The notes: generated from the letters alone by a model not told the origin. A stretch of DNA of 64,000 bases from Sphingomonas hominis (GCF_013328205.1 NZ_JABULH010000002.1:558001-622000); one strand, 5' to 3'. Shown: positions 44,311 to 52,304, counted from the first letter of the stretch. Translations and numbers: made by a program.

Positions 44311-44445
44311 ATGGGCACGATCAAGCAAGTTGGACACAGGAGCGGCGTCGTCGTGGCGGCGACCGGTTTCGCCGCGGCAGCGGTTATCTTCGCGCAGGCG
44401 ACCGCGACCGCGATGATCTACGTCGGTGAACTCCTGATTCGATGA
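44311..44445 (+). CDS. 44-residue single-helix membrane peptide
   Basis: MGTIKQVGHRSG leads into a long hydrophobic Ala-rich helix (VVVAATGFAAAAVIFAQATA), then MIYVGELLIR. GGAGAGGATGAG gives a good ribosome site 6-12 bp upstream. It stands between the PhoX-like gene terminator and the convergent TonB gene. Likely an inner-membrane peptide; family not recognised. Confidence 0.6.
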   Translation: MGTIKQVGHRSGVVVAATGFAAAAVIFAQATATAMIYVGELLIR

Positions 44446-44490
44446 AGCCGCGTGGTCCGGGTAGCTGCCGCAGGCAGTGCCCGGTCCGCC

Positions 44491-45198
44491 TCACTCGCGC
44501 TCGACCCACCAGCGCTGCTGCCAGCCGCGCCGTTCGCTGACCGGCGAGCCCGCGGCGTCGCGGGCGGGAGTGTAGCGGAAGCGTGCCTCGATCAACTGAC
44601 AGGTGATTCGGTCTAGCGCCGGGTTGCCGCTCGACCGTGTCACCGCGCATCCGTCAACATGTCCATCGGTTCTGACGGTGAAGGCGACCGTCACCACGCC
44701 GCCGACCCGCGCCGACCGCTCCGCCTTTGGATAGTCGCGCGGCCCGATCGTGCCCGCCACCAACTGCGCGCGGGTGCCGCTGCCAGCGCCCGCACCATCA
44801 CCCGCGTTGCCGCTGCCCACGCCGTCACCACGCTGGCCGTCGCCCGCGCCCACGCCTGTCGCGGCGGCTCCGCCGACGATCGCCGTACCATCCTGCGGTG
44901 ATACCGGTGCGGACAGCGGTAACGGCGGCACGATGAGCGGGATCGGTGCTGCGACCGCGCTGCGGACTGCTTTGACGCCGCTCAACCCGCCGCGACCCGT
45001 TCGGCGGTCGGTGTGACTGGCGCGAGGCGGCGGCGGTGGTGCGGGCGGCGGCGGCGTGATCTCGAACGTGGCGAGCGAGGTCGTCGAAGTCGCAAGTTGC
45101 GTTGGCTCGCGCGCGTGCAGCAGGAGCCACAAGGCGCCGACGTGCAGCAGGACCACGCTGCCCGCACTAATCGCCCGGTCGCGTCCGCTCGCTCGCAT
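44491..45198 (-). CDS. TonB-family energy transducer
   Basis: 235 residues. An N-terminal membrane helix (AGSVVLLHVGALWLLLHA), a proline-rich segment (PPPPAPPPPPR), a Gly-rich linker of GAGDGQRGDGVGSG type instead of the usual Pro/Lys spacer, and a C-terminal TonB domain (DYPKAERSARVGGVVTVAFTVRTDGHVDGCAVTRSSGNPALDRITCQ). It would couple the proton motive force to TonB-dependent outer-membrane receptors. No exbB or exbD is next to it. ATG 45198 is preferred over the adjacent GTG 45201. Confidence 0.87.
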   Translation of the reverse strand: MRASGRDRAISAGSVVLLHVGALWLLLHAREPTQLATSTTSLATFEITPPPPAPPPPPRASHTDRRTGRGGLSGVKAVRSAVAAPIPLIVPPLPLSAPVSPQDGTAIVGGAAATGVGAGDGQRGDGVGSGNAGDGAGAGSGTRAQLVAGTIGPRDYPKAERSARVGGVVTVAFTVRTDGHVDGCAVTRSSGNPALDRITCQLIEARFRYTPARDAAGSPVSERRGWQQRWWVERE

Positions 45199-45294
45199 CA
45201 CCTGTCCCTAGCTCAATCGACGGCTGGAACGTAGCCCGGTCGCGCGGCGTTGCCGGGCAGTTCAATACAAATACTTGGCTAAAGGATTGATTAC

Positions 45295-46149
45295 ATGCCG
45301 CTTTCCGCCGATCCGGTCTGGTTCGTGACCGGTTGCTCGACCGGCTTCGGCCGCGCGCTCGCCGAACGGGTGATCGCGCGCGGGTGGCGCGTGATCGCGA
45401 CCGCGCGCGGGGCAGGCCGCGTCGCCGACCTAATATCACTGGCGCCGGCGCGGGTGCTCGCGGTCGACCTCGACGTGACCGACGCGGCGCAGGTCGCTGC
45501 CGCCGTCGCTGCCGCGAACGAGCGGTTCGGTCGTATCGATGTACTCGTCAACAATGCGGGCTACGGTTACCAGTCGAGCATCGAGGAGGGCGATGAGGCG
45601 GAGATCTGCGCACAGTTCGACGCCAACGTGTTCGGCCTGTTCGCGATGACGCGCGCGGTGCTGCCGGGCATGCGGGCGCAGCGCGGCGGCGCGATCGTCA
45701 ACGTCACCTCGGTTGCGGGGCTCGTCGGCTTTCCCGCCTCGGGCTATTACGCGGCGTCGAAGCACGCGGTGGAGGGCTTCTCCGACTCGCTCGCCGCCGA
45801 GGTCGCGCCGCTCGGCATCTCGGTCACCTGCATCGAGCCGGGGCCGTTCCGCACCGACTGGGCGGGGCGCTCGCTCAAGCAGACTGCGAGCACGATCGCG
45901 GACTATGCCGACACTGCCGCTGCACGCATGGCGCAGACCAGCGGTTATTCGGGGCAGCAGCCCGGCGACCCAATCCGCGCGGCCGAGGCGATGATCGATG
46001 CGGTCGTACGCGAGCATCCGCCGCGTCACTTCGTGCTCGGCAGGTTCGGGATCGACGCGGTCACGGAGCGGCTGCGCGCGCGGTTGAACGAGATCGAGGC
46101 GCAGCGCGCGGCGAGCCTCGCGACCGACTTCCCCGACGGCGAGGGTTGA
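45295..46149 (+). CDS. Short-chain dehydrogenase/reductase
   Basis: 284 residues, classical SDR. Cofactor loop TGCSTGFG (12-19), VNNAGYG, catalytic S in NVTSVAGLVG and Y152-x3-K156 (YYAASK), then EPGPFRTDW. LDVTDAAQV and the small residue after the first strand suggest NADP use. Substrate unknown. It reads away from the TonB gene; the 96-bp spacer holds both promoters. Confidence 0.93.
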   Translation: MPLSADPVWFVTGCSTGFGRALAERVIARGWRVIATARGAGRVADLISLAPARVLAVDLDVTDAAQVAAAVAAANERFGRIDVLVNNAGYGYQSSIEEGDEAEICAQFDANVFGLFAMTRAVLPGMRAQRGGAIVNVTSVAGLVGFPASGYYAASKHAVEGFSDSLAAEVAPLGISVTCIEPGPFRTDWAGRSLKQTASTIADYADTAAARMAQTSGYSGQQPGDPIRAAEAMIDAVVREHPPRHFVLGRFGIDAVTERLRARLNEIEAQRAASLATDFPDGEG

Positions 46150-46152
46150 GGC

Positions 46153-47322
46153 TCAGCGATCGGTCCGCGTCGCTCCGGCGGCGCGGACCGCGTTCAGATC
46201 GGGCAGGCCGTTGACCGCCATCAGCAGGTCCGCTTCTGCCAGGATTGAGCGCAGCACGTGCGCGCACCCGTCCGCGCCGCCCAACGCCAGGCCGTAGCTA
46301 TAGGGCCGGCCGACCCCGACCAGATCGGCGCCGAGTGCGACCGCCTTGATCACGTCGGTGCCCGAGCGGATGCCGCTGTCGAACAGCACCGGCACGCGGC
46401 CCGCCACTGCATCGGCGACAGGGGCGAGCATGTCGATCGCCGCGATCCCGCCGTTTGCCTGCCGCCCGCCGTGGTTGGACACGTAGATGCCGTCCGCACC
46501 CGTATCGATCGCGCGGCGCGCATCATTGGGGTGGCAGATGCCTTTCAGCACGATCGGCAGCGCGGTGAGCGACTTAAGCCACGCCATGTCGTCCCAGGTC
46601 AGCACCTTGCCGAAGGTCGCACCCCAAGTGCCGATCGCGGCGCGCAGATCTTCCTCGGGCGGTTTGGCGAGCAGGCGGCGAAAGGCGGGGTCGCTGAAGT
46701 AGTTCTGCAGCACGTGGCCGCGCAATTGTGGGAAGTTCGATACGTTCAGGTCGCGCGGACGCCAGCCGGTCACCCATGTATCGAGCGTGACGACAATTGC
46801 TTTGTACCCTGCGGCCTCCGCCCGTGAGACGAGGCTGGCGGCCACGTCCTTGTCGCGCGGGGTGTAGAGCTGGAACATCGCAGGCGTGTCCCCGCACGCG
46901 GCGTGCACGTCCTCCAGCGTGTCGTTCGACAGCGTGGAGGCGGTCAGCGGCACGCCGGTCGCGGCACTCGCGCGCGCGGCGGCGAGGTCGCCGTGGCCGT
47001 CCTGCGTGCAGATGCCGGTCACCCCGATCGGCGCCATGAACAAGGGCGACGCGAGCGACATGCCGAACGTTTGTGTCGAGAGGTCGCGCTGCGTGCAATC
47101 GACCATCATGCGCGGCACCATGCCCCAGTGCCGGAACGCGCGCGCATTCTCGTCCTGCGTCCACTCGTCGCCGCAGCCGCCCTGGACGTAGTTGAGCACC
47201 GATGGAGGCATCGCCGCCTCCGCGCGCGTCTTCAGTGTCGCATAGTCGACCGGCCAGGTCGGCTGCATGCCCGACAGGCCGGCATAGTAGATCGCGTTCT
47301 GGAAATCGCCGAAATGCGCCAT
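46153..47322 (-). CDS. FMN-dependent alpha-hydroxy-acid oxidase family protein (lactate oxidase/monooxygenase-like)
   Basis: 389 residues, a TIM-barrel FMN enzyme. Conserved: SPLFMAPIGVTGI (FMN phosphate side), QLYTPRD, TLDTWVTGWRPRDL, the active-site lysine region LPIVLKGI, SNHGGRQANGG with the catalytic His and the Arg, then LFDSGIRSGTDVIKAVALGADLVGVGRPY. The closest recognised type is lactate 2-monooxygenase or a related L-2-hydroxyacid oxidase. Start ATG 47322, with GGGAGAGG upstream. Its stop lies 3 bp from the convergent SDR gene. Substrate unknown. Confidence 0.9.
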   Translation of the reverse strand: MAHFGDFQNAIYYAGLSGMQPTWPVDYATLKTRAEAAMPPSVLNYVQGGCGDEWTQDENARAFRHWGMVPRMMVDCTQRDLSTQTFGMSLASPLFMAPIGVTGICTQDGHGDLAAARASAATGVPLTASTLSNDTLEDVHAACGDTPAMFQLYTPRDKDVAASLVSRAEAAGYKAIVVTLDTWVTGWRPRDLNVSNFPQLRGHVLQNYFSDPAFRRLLAKPPEEDLRAAIGTWGATFGKVLTWDDMAWLKSLTALPIVLKGICHPNDARRAIDTGADGIYVSNHGGRQANGGIAAIDMLAPVADAVAGRVPVLFDSGIRSGTDVIKAVALGADLVGVGRPYSYGLALGGADGCAHVLRSILAEADLLMAVNGLPDLNAVRAAGATRTDR

Positions 47323-47448
47323 GCGCGCCTCTCCCATCTTGTCGGGCGAGCATGGCGGCAGCAGGATGGCTTGTCGAGGCGCCAGGGCAGGGCGCCGTCA
47401 GGGCGAGCGGGGGGCGAGCATCGACGCCCGCCGCCCGCTCGGGTCAGG

Positions 47449-48750
47449 TCAGAAGGTGAAGCGTCCGCCGAGCGACAGCACGACGGCGTGCGCGTCCTCC
47501 AAACGGCCGTTCGTCAAAATCGGCGTCTGCGCCGCAGTGCCGGCATAGGCGGCGGTGACGCGGTCGATCGTCTCGTCCTTGAAGTCGACGTAATTGGCCG
47601 CGGCGTCGATGCCGAAGCGTGGGGACAGCTGGAAGGACAGGCCGCCGCCGTAGTTCCAGCGGTTCGCGTCGGGCACGCGCGGATCGCGCTCGCCGTCGCG
47701 TGTCGGGGTGATCGCACGCTGAACGCCCGCGCGCAGCGTGAGCGCCGGCGAGACGGCATAGTCGAGGCCACCCGCGTAGCTCCAGCTGTTGCGGTAGTTC
47801 TCAGGAATGGCGGTGTTGAGCGGCGCGCCGAGCCGGATCGCGTCGAATTTGTCCCAAGTGTAGCGCACCACCTGCGCATTGAGCGTCAGCGCGGACCCTG
47901 CGCGCTGGCGCACGCCGAGAATGATCTGCGCCGGCGTGTAGAAGCGCGCCTTGACCCCCGAGAGATCGGCATTGGAACCCGCGAGCGGCCCGACCAGTCC
48001 GCTGATCGTCAGATCGCCCTTCAACGTGTGCTTGATCGCCGACTTGTAGCTGAAGCCGACCGTGGTGTTCTCATTGTGCATCTGGAACCCGGCGCTCCAG
48101 CCGAGGTCCCAGCCGTCGCCTTCCAGCTTCTGGCTGCCGTCGGGCAGCGAGGCGAGCACGTTGGGCAGCGCGTTGCTGAGGCTCGCGTCGGTATATTCGA
48201 CGTTGGCCGCGCCACCGACGCGCAGCCAGTCGGTCACCGCGACCGCAATGCCAGGCTGGATGTCGACCGTCAGCAGGTGCGTGCGATCCGCGCCGTAGCG
48301 CGCCCAGCTACCCGTCTCGTAATTGGTGGTGAAGCTATACGGAGAGGTGACGGCGACGCCGAGCGCGACACGGTCGTTGATCGGCAAAGCGAACGCGCCC
48401 GAGGGCAGCACGCCGTTGTTGATCGGATCGCGCGATACCCCATTGCCGCCGACGGGCGCGAACGGCTGGCCGGGGCGACGGATCACGGTGCCGTTGTCGA
48501 CAACCTTGCCCTTGGGCAGGATCGCCGCGGCGCTGACCGCAGCCTCCGCATCGGTGCTGCCCGCGATCGCTGCCGGGTTCCACCACAAGGAGGCGGCGCC
48601 GGTGTCGGCGACCTCACCGGAGAAAGCGCGCCCGGCGCCGCGCGCCGACTGCTCTTGAAGATAGAAGGCCTGCGCGTGCGCGGCACTGGCGAAGCCGGCT
48701 GACAAGGCGAGCGCCGTCACGGCGGCGGAAACACGATAACGCGAGAACAT
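47449..48750 (-). CDS. OmpP1/FadL-family outer membrane transporter
   Basis: 433 residues. Signal peptide (MFSRYRVSAAVTALALSAGFASAAHAQ), then the FadL hallmark N-terminus FYLQEQSARGAGRAFSGEVA and DTGAASLWWNPAAIAG (plug region), and a beta-barrel ending in a terminal phenylalanine (GGRFTF), which BamA recognises. It should admit long-chain fatty acids or other hydrophobic compounds. The start MFSRY has TTGGAGAG upstream. A perfect 8-bp inverted repeat about 65 bp upstream is a likely operator. Confidence 0.93.
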   Translation of the reverse strand: MFSRYRVSAAVTALALSAGFASAAHAQAFYLQEQSARGAGRAFSGEVADTGAASLWWNPAAIAGSTDAEAAVSAAAILPKGKVVDNGTVIRRPGQPFAPVGGNGVSRDPINNGVLPSGAFALPINDRVALGVAVTSPYSFTTNYETGSWARYGADRTHLLTVDIQPGIAVAVTDWLRVGGAANVEYTDASLSNALPNVLASLPDGSQKLEGDGWDLGWSAGFQMHNENTTVGFSYKSAIKHTLKGDLTISGLVGPLAGSNADLSGVKARFYTPAQIILGVRQRAGSALTLNAQVVRYTWDKFDAIRLGAPLNTAIPENYRNSWSYAGGLDYAVSPALTLRAGVQRAITPTRDGERDPRVPDANRWNYGGGLSFQLSPRFGIDAAANYVDFKDETIDRVTAAYAGTAAQTPILTNGRLEDAHAVVLSLGGRFTF

Positions 48751-48813
48751 GCGCGCTGACTCTCCAAGGATGTACGGCGCGAACACGCCGCTGCCGGGCT
48801 GGTCGGCTAGCGA

Positions 48814-48840
48814 GAAAAGGTCAGTGTTACAAACCTTTTC
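48814..48840 (-). promoter_or_regulatory. Inverted repeat upstream of the FadL-like gene
   Basis: GAAAAGGT-N11-ACCTTTTC, 8-bp perfect arms centred about 77 bp before the fadL-like ATG. It resembles an operator for a dimeric repressor rather than a terminator. The regulator is not in the window or not recognisable. Confidence 0.5.
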
Positions 48841-48938
48841 CGCGGTGCGTGAGGCGCTCGAGGTTGGTTGGCGTACGATCGTCGGCGCATTGTGGCGCGG
48901 GGACCACAAGGGGGTTGTTGATTAGTCCTTCTTACGTT

Positions 48939-49024
48939 CGTTACCCCGGACTTGATCCGGGGTTCCGCTCCTTTGCACGCTGCGACAAGAAGCGTGATCC
49001 CGGCTCAAGGCCGGGACGACGGGG
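48939..49024. repeat. Dispersed palindromic repeat, copy C (inverted relative to A and B)
   Basis: GTTACCCCGGACTTGATCCGG at the left matches the reverse complement of the right arm of copies A and B. TGATCCCGGCTCAAGGCCGG at the right matches the reverse complement of the left arm of copy A. The inner part GGTTCCGCTCCTT ... AAGAAGCGTGATCC is more divergent. Confidence 0.75.
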
Positions 49025-49103
49025 AGTGAAGGACCGGACGCGTGAGGCGTGAGCCGCTACGGTAGCCAGTCCGAGCGCCGTGCTGGCATACACACACGAG
49101 AAA

Positions 49104-49131
49104 GGGGCCGGAGACGTGTGCCTCCGACCCC
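49104..49131 (-). terminator. Terminator after rplA
   Basis: GGGGCCGGAG pairs with CTCCGACCCC (9 of 10 bp), loop 8 nt, 28 bp past the rplA stop. Minus-strand continuation is TTTCTCGTG. Confidence 0.7.
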
Positions 49132-49158
49132 TCGATCATCTCAGCGATGTCGCCGCGC

Positions 49159-49851
49159 TTACGCGCCGGCGATCTCCGCCACGTCGACCTTGATCCCCGG
49201 GCCCATCGACGAGCTGACCGCGACCTTGCGGACGTACTTGCCCTTGGCACCCGACGGCTTCGCGCGGACAACGGCCTCGACCAGCGCGTCGAAGTTGCGA
49301 CGCAGGTCTTCCTGCGCGAACGACGCCTTGCCGATGCCGGAGTGGATAATGCCGGCCTTCTCGACGCGATACTCGACCTGGCCGCCCTTGGCTGCCTTGA
49401 CCGCTTCGGTGACGTTCATCGTCACGGTGCCGAGCTTCGGGTTCGGCATCAGGCCCTTGGGACCCAGTACCTTACCCAGACGGCCGACGATGCCCATCAT
49501 GTCGGGGGTCGCGATGCAGCGATCGAACTCGATCTTGCCGCCCTGGATTTCCTCCATCAGGTCCTCGGCACCAACGACGTCCGCACCGGCGGCGCGCGCC
49601 TCGTCAGCCTTGGGGCCGCGCGCGAACACGCCGACGCGCACCGTCTTGCCGGTGCCGGCCGGCAGCGTCACGACGCCGCGGACCATCTGGTCGGCGTGAC
49701 GCGGGTCGACGCCCAGGTTCAGCGCGACTTCGATCGTCTCGTCGAACTTCGACGTGGCATTGGTCTTCGCCAGACCGATCGCCTCGTCAACGCCGTGCAG
49801 CTTCTCGGCGTCGATCGTCCAGGTCTTCTGCTTCTTGGTCAGCTTGCTCAC
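49159..49851 (-). CDS. rplA: 50S ribosomal protein L1
   Basis: 230 residues, normal length. [37 protein letters not shown] and [10 protein letters not shown] are typical of L1, which binds 23S rRNA at the L1 stalk and can repress the rplKA mRNA. It lies 4 bp after rplK. The following gene on the strand is not rplJ but a terminator and unrelated genes. Confidence 0.99.
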   Translation of the reverse strand: MSKLTKKQKTWTIDAEKLHGVDEAIGLAKTNATSKFDETIEVALNLGVDPRHADQMVRGVVTLPAGTGKTVRVGVFARGPKADEARAAGADVVGAEDLMEEIQGGKIEFDRCIATPDMMGIVGRLGKVLGPKGLMPNPKLGTVTMNVTEAVKAAKGGQVEYRVEKAGIIHSGIGKASFAQEDLRRNFDALVEAVVRAKPSGAKGKYVRKVAVSSSMGPGIKVDVAEIAGA

Positions 49852-49855
49852 GTGC

Positions 49856-50287
49856 TCAGCCCTCCACCACTTCGAGGCCCATTGCGCGGGCCGAGCCTTC
49901 GATGATCTTCGTCGCCGCTTCGATGTCGTTGGCGTTCAGATCCTTCATCTTCGCCTGCGCGACCTCGACCAGCGCCGAGCGCTTGATCTGTCCGGCCGAC
50001 ACCTTGCCCGGCTCCTTCGAGCCCGACTTGAGGTTCGCGGCCTTCTTGATCAGGAAGGTCGCCGGCGGCGTCTTCGTGATGAACGAGAACGAGCGGTCGG
50101 CGTAGACGGTAATGACGGTCGGGAGGGGCGAGCCCTTCTCCATGTCGCCGGTCTGCGCGTTGAACGCCTTGCAGAATTCCATGATGTTGACTCCGCGCTG
50201 ACCCAGCGCCGGGCCGATCGGCGGCGACGGGTTCGCGGAGCCCGCGGGCACCTGCAGCTTGATGTAACCTGTGATCTTTTTCGCCAT
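49856..50287 (-). CDS. rplK: 50S ribosomal protein L11
   Basis: 143 residues. [41 protein letters not shown] is the conserved N-terminal domain (thiostrepton/RelA region). The C-terminal part binds 23S helix 43/44. It is separated from nusG by 198 bp with two hairpins, longer than usual. Confidence 0.99.
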   Translation of the reverse strand: MAKKITGYIKLQVPAGSANPSPPIGPALGQRGVNIMEFCKAFNAQTGDMEKGSPLPTVITVYADRSFSFITKTPPATFLIKKAANLKSGSKEPGKVSAGQIKRSALVEVAQAKMKDLNANDIEAATKIIEGSARAMGLEVVEG

Positions 50288-50402
50288 GTCACTCTCTTCA
50301 GTTTAGCGGTGCTAGCGGCGCCTAAAAGGTGCCTCCCGCGGCTTGTCACTGGCCGACTGGGTCGACCGTGTGATTTCGTGTGGCCTCCCGAACGTGGAGG
50401 CC

Positions 50403-50425
50403 GACACGGGAGTTAATCCCGTGTC
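50403..50425 (-). other. Hairpin 1 in the nusG-rplK spacer
   Basis: GACACGGG-AGTTAAT-CCCGTGTC, an 8-bp perfect stem in the rplK leader. No T-run on either side. It may be a regulatory or processing element. Confidence 0.5.
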
Positions 50426-50431
50426 GTCAGT

Positions 50432-50448
50432 CCTCGGCTTGGCCGAGG
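50432..50448 (-). other. Hairpin 2 in the nusG-rplK spacer
   Basis: CCTCGGC-TTG-GCCGAGG, a 7-bp perfect stem with a 3-nt loop, 6 bp from hairpin 1 and 37 bp from the nusG stop. No T-run follows. Confidence 0.45.
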
Positions 50449-50485
50449 CTGGCCGGTCGAGCGCTGATCGCGAGTAAGCCTTGGC

Positions 50486-51022
50486 TTACTTGCTGCGCTC
50501 GACCTGATCGAACTCCAGCTCCACCGGCGTGGATCGACCGAAGATCGACACCGACACCTTGACGCGGCTGCGGTCGAAATCGAGTTCCTCGACCGTGCCG
50601 TTGAAGCTCGCGAACGGGCCTTCCAGCACCTTGACCGCGTCGCCGATCTCGTAATCGACCTTGACCTTCTGCTTCGGCGCAGCGGCTGCTTCCTCCTTGG
50701 AGTTGAGCATGCGCGCAGCTTCGGCCTCCGAGATCGCCTGCGGCTTTCCGAACGAGCCGAGAAAGCCGGTCACCTTGGGCGTGTTGCGCACCAGGTGGTA
50801 GACGTCGTCGGTCATCGCCAACTTGGCGAGCACGTAGCCGGGCATGAACTTGCGCTCCACCGCGATCTTCTTGCCGCGGCGTGCCTCGGTCACCGTCTCG
50901 GTCGGTACCTCGATCTGCTCGACCAGCTGCTCCAGGCCGAGGCGCTGCGCCTCCGCCATGATCGAGTCGCGAACCTTGCCCTCGAAGCCCGAGTAAGCGT
51001 GGATGATGTACCAGCGTGACAT
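50486..51022 (-). CDS. nusG: Transcription termination/antitermination protein NusG
   Basis: 178 residues. NGN domain (MSRWYIIHAYSGFEGKVRDS, RKFMPGYVLAKL) and a C-terminal KOW domain (IGDAVKVLEGPFASFNGTVEELDFDRSRVKVSVSIFGR). It binds RNA polymerase and Rho or S10. It starts 20 bp after the secE stop and is co-transcribed. A much longer in-frame extension exists upstream but is out of character for the family. Confidence 0.98.
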   Translation of the reverse strand: MSRWYIIHAYSGFEGKVRDSIMAEAQRLGLEQLVEQIEVPTETVTEARRGKKIAVERKFMPGYVLAKLAMTDDVYHLVRNTPKVTGFLGSFGKPQAISEAEAARMLNSKEEAAAAPKQKVKVDYEIGDAVKVLEGPFASFNGTVEELDFDRSRVKVSVSIFGRSTPVELEFDQVERSK

Positions 51023-51042
51023 CGTGTTGTGCGTTCCGCCTT

Positions 51043-51240
51043 TTACTTGGCCAGGCTCAACAACGTCTTCACGATCGCGTTGAACACCGAGTCCACCGCG
51101 AGGAAGAAGAGCGCGAGCACCGTGGTCATGATGACGACCATCACACCCGTCATCACCGTTTCGCGGCCCGTCGGCCACACCACCTTCGCGGTTTCGGCGC
51201 GAACCTGGTTGATGAATTCGATCGGGGTCGTCTTCGCCAC
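51043..51240 (-). CDS. secE: Preprotein translocase subunit SecE
   Basis: 65 residues, the single-helix SecE typical of most bacteria: amphipathic helix (TPIEFINQVRAETAKVVWPTGRETV) and one membrane helix (VVIMTTVLALFFLAVDSVF). It clamps SecY in the translocon. The start is GTG 51240 (VAKTTP). An in-frame ATG 51282 would add 14 residues and lies inside a hairpin, so it is unlikely. Confidence 0.95.
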   Translation of the reverse strand: MAKTTPIEFINQVRAETAKVVWPTGRETVMTGVMVVIMTTVLALFFLAVDSVFNAIVKTLLSLAK

Positions 51241-51280
51241 GCGTGTTGAACCTTCGATTTTCGCCCGGCATGAGCCTTCC

Positions 51281-51307
51281 ATCGCTACCTCCGGGCGAGG
51301 TAGCGAT
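51281..51307 (-). promoter_or_regulatory. Perfect 11-bp hairpin in the secE leader
   Basis: ATCGCTACCTC-cgggc-GAGGTAGCGAT, an uninterrupted 11-bp stem with a 5-nt loop, about 40 bp upstream of the secE start. No T-run follows on the minus strand, so it is an attenuator, stabiliser or dyad operator rather than a plain terminator. Confidence 0.6.
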
Positions 51308-51446
51308 GTTGGCCGTCCGTGCTGTCGGATGTGAGCGGGACTTAGCGAAGCGGACGCGGGAACACAAGGGTGGTCTGGGTAAGCTGCCCCCATGCGGAAC
51401 TATGCCGCCGCGCCCGCGATAGCATTGGCCATCGGCCGCGCGAGGG

Positions 51447-51452
51447 ATTATA
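51447..51452 (-). promoter_or_regulatory. Candidate -10 element for secE-nusG
   Basis: A perfect TATAAT reads on the minus strand about 207 bp upstream of secE, 10 bp from the start of the divergent thioesterase gene. No good -35 at 16-18 bp, so it is only a candidate. Confidence 0.3.
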
Positions 51453-51461
51453 CGAGACGGC

Positions 51462-51872
51462 GTGACACACGCGGCCCCGCATCGCTTTCCGATCGGTATC
51501 GATCCGACCGACATCGACTTCATGGGGCACGTCAATAATGCCAGCTACCTGAAATGGGTACAGGAAGCGGTGATCGACCATTGGCGCGCGCTCGCGCCCG
51601 CCGACGCGGTGGCGCAGCACCTGTGGGTCGCGCTGAAACACGAGATCACCTACCGCAAGCCGACCTTCCTGGGCGACGACGTGGTCGCCACCGTGCTGCT
51701 GGAAAAGGTCCAGGGCGCGCGCGCTTTCTACGAAACGGTTATCCGGCGCGGTGAGGACGTGCTCGCCGAGGTAAAGTCGAGCTGGTGCTGCCTCGACGCA
51801 GACACCTTGCGCCCGGCGCGGCTGGCGCGCGAGATCGTGCAACACTTCTTCCCGGCGAGCGCCAAAGGCTGA
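51462..51872 (+). CDS. Acyl-CoA thioesterase (4HBT hotdog fold)
   Basis: 136 residues, GTG start. Hotdog-fold motif DPTDIDFMGHVNNASYLKWVQEA with the catalytic Asp/Gly-His-Val-Asn block of 4-hydroxybenzoyl-CoA thioesterase-type enzymes, then HEITYRKPTFLGDDV. It should hydrolyse an acyl-CoA; YbgC/FadM-like. It is transcribed divergently from secE and interrupts the common tRNA-Trp-secE-nusG order. Confidence 0.88.
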   Translation: MTHAAPHRFPIGIDPTDIDFMGHVNNASYLKWVQEAVIDHWRALAPADAVAQHLWVALKHEITYRKPTFLGDDVVATVLLEKVQGARAFYETVIRRGEDVLAEVKSSWCCLDADTLRPARLAREIVQHFFPASAKG

Positions 51873-51926
51873 CGGCACGAAGCGGCGGCGCGAACGTTAC
51901 GGTCTCGGATCAAGCAGGAGGCCGTG

Positions 51927-52181
51927 ATGAACATCGTCCGTCTACCCGAAGGCGAGCTGGCGCCGCCCGAAGCGGATTGCATCACGATCGAACGCCGCGA
52001 GGACGGCAAGTTCATGCTGAACGGCACCGCGCTGATGGCGTGCGGCGATACCGACGAGGCGGAATCGATCTCGATGATCGGCAGCCAGCCCTACGACAGC
52101 TATGACGACGCCGAAGCCGCCGGGCTCGCCTGGGCGGCGGAACATTGCGCGGGCGAGGTGCAGGTCAGCTCGATCGCGTAA
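51927..52181 (+). CDS. Small acidic protein of unknown function
   Basis: 84 residues: MNIVRLPEGELAPPEADCIT, then IERREDGKFMLNGTALMACGD, ending in GLAWAAEHCAGEVQVSSIA. Acidic, no signal peptide, two or three cysteines. AGGAGG lies 5 bp before ATG 51927, which favours it over the adjacent GTG 51924. The pattern (short beta strands, a final AxxAGLAWAxEH helix) suggests a compact alpha-beta domain like small DUF families in sphingomonads, but I do not recognise which. Confidence 0.7.
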   Translation: MNIVRLPEGELAPPEADCITIERREDGKFMLNGTALMACGDTDEAESISMIGSQPYDSYDDAEAAGLAWAAEHCAGEVQVSSIA

Positions 52182-52215
52182 TTGCCACGCGGTGCTTCCA
52201 AGTCAGTGCTGATGC

Positions 52216-52292
52216 TGGCAGGGGAGCTCGGACTCGAACCGAGGGCCTTCGGTTTTGGAGACCGACGCTCTAACCAACTGAGCTACACCCCT
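52216..52292 (-). tRNA. trnW: tRNA-Trp (CCA anticodon)
   Basis: On the minus strand: acceptor AGGGGTG, D arm GCTCAGTTGGTTAGAGC, anticodon arm TCGGT-CTCCAAA-ACCGA with anticodon CCA, variable loop, T arm CTCGG-TTCGAGT-CCGAG, acceptor CTCCCCT, discriminator G and an encoded CCA. One T-T mismatch in the acceptor stem. It lies upstream of secE on the same strand, as in many bacteria, but with two opposite-strand genes between. Confidence 0.97.
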
Positions 52293-52304
52293 GTGCGGGT
52301 GCGG

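Larger units (their letters stand above)
48751..49103. other. Spacer between the FadL-like gene and rplA
   Basis: About 350 bp without a gene. It contains the FadL-side dyad and copy C of the dispersed palindromic repeat, both listed separately. Confidence 0.6.

Noticed and set aside
50486-51535. 349-residue version of NusG
   Set aside because: The extra 171 N-terminal residues are a read-through of secE in another frame. NusG starts at 51022 with MSRWYIIHAYSG.
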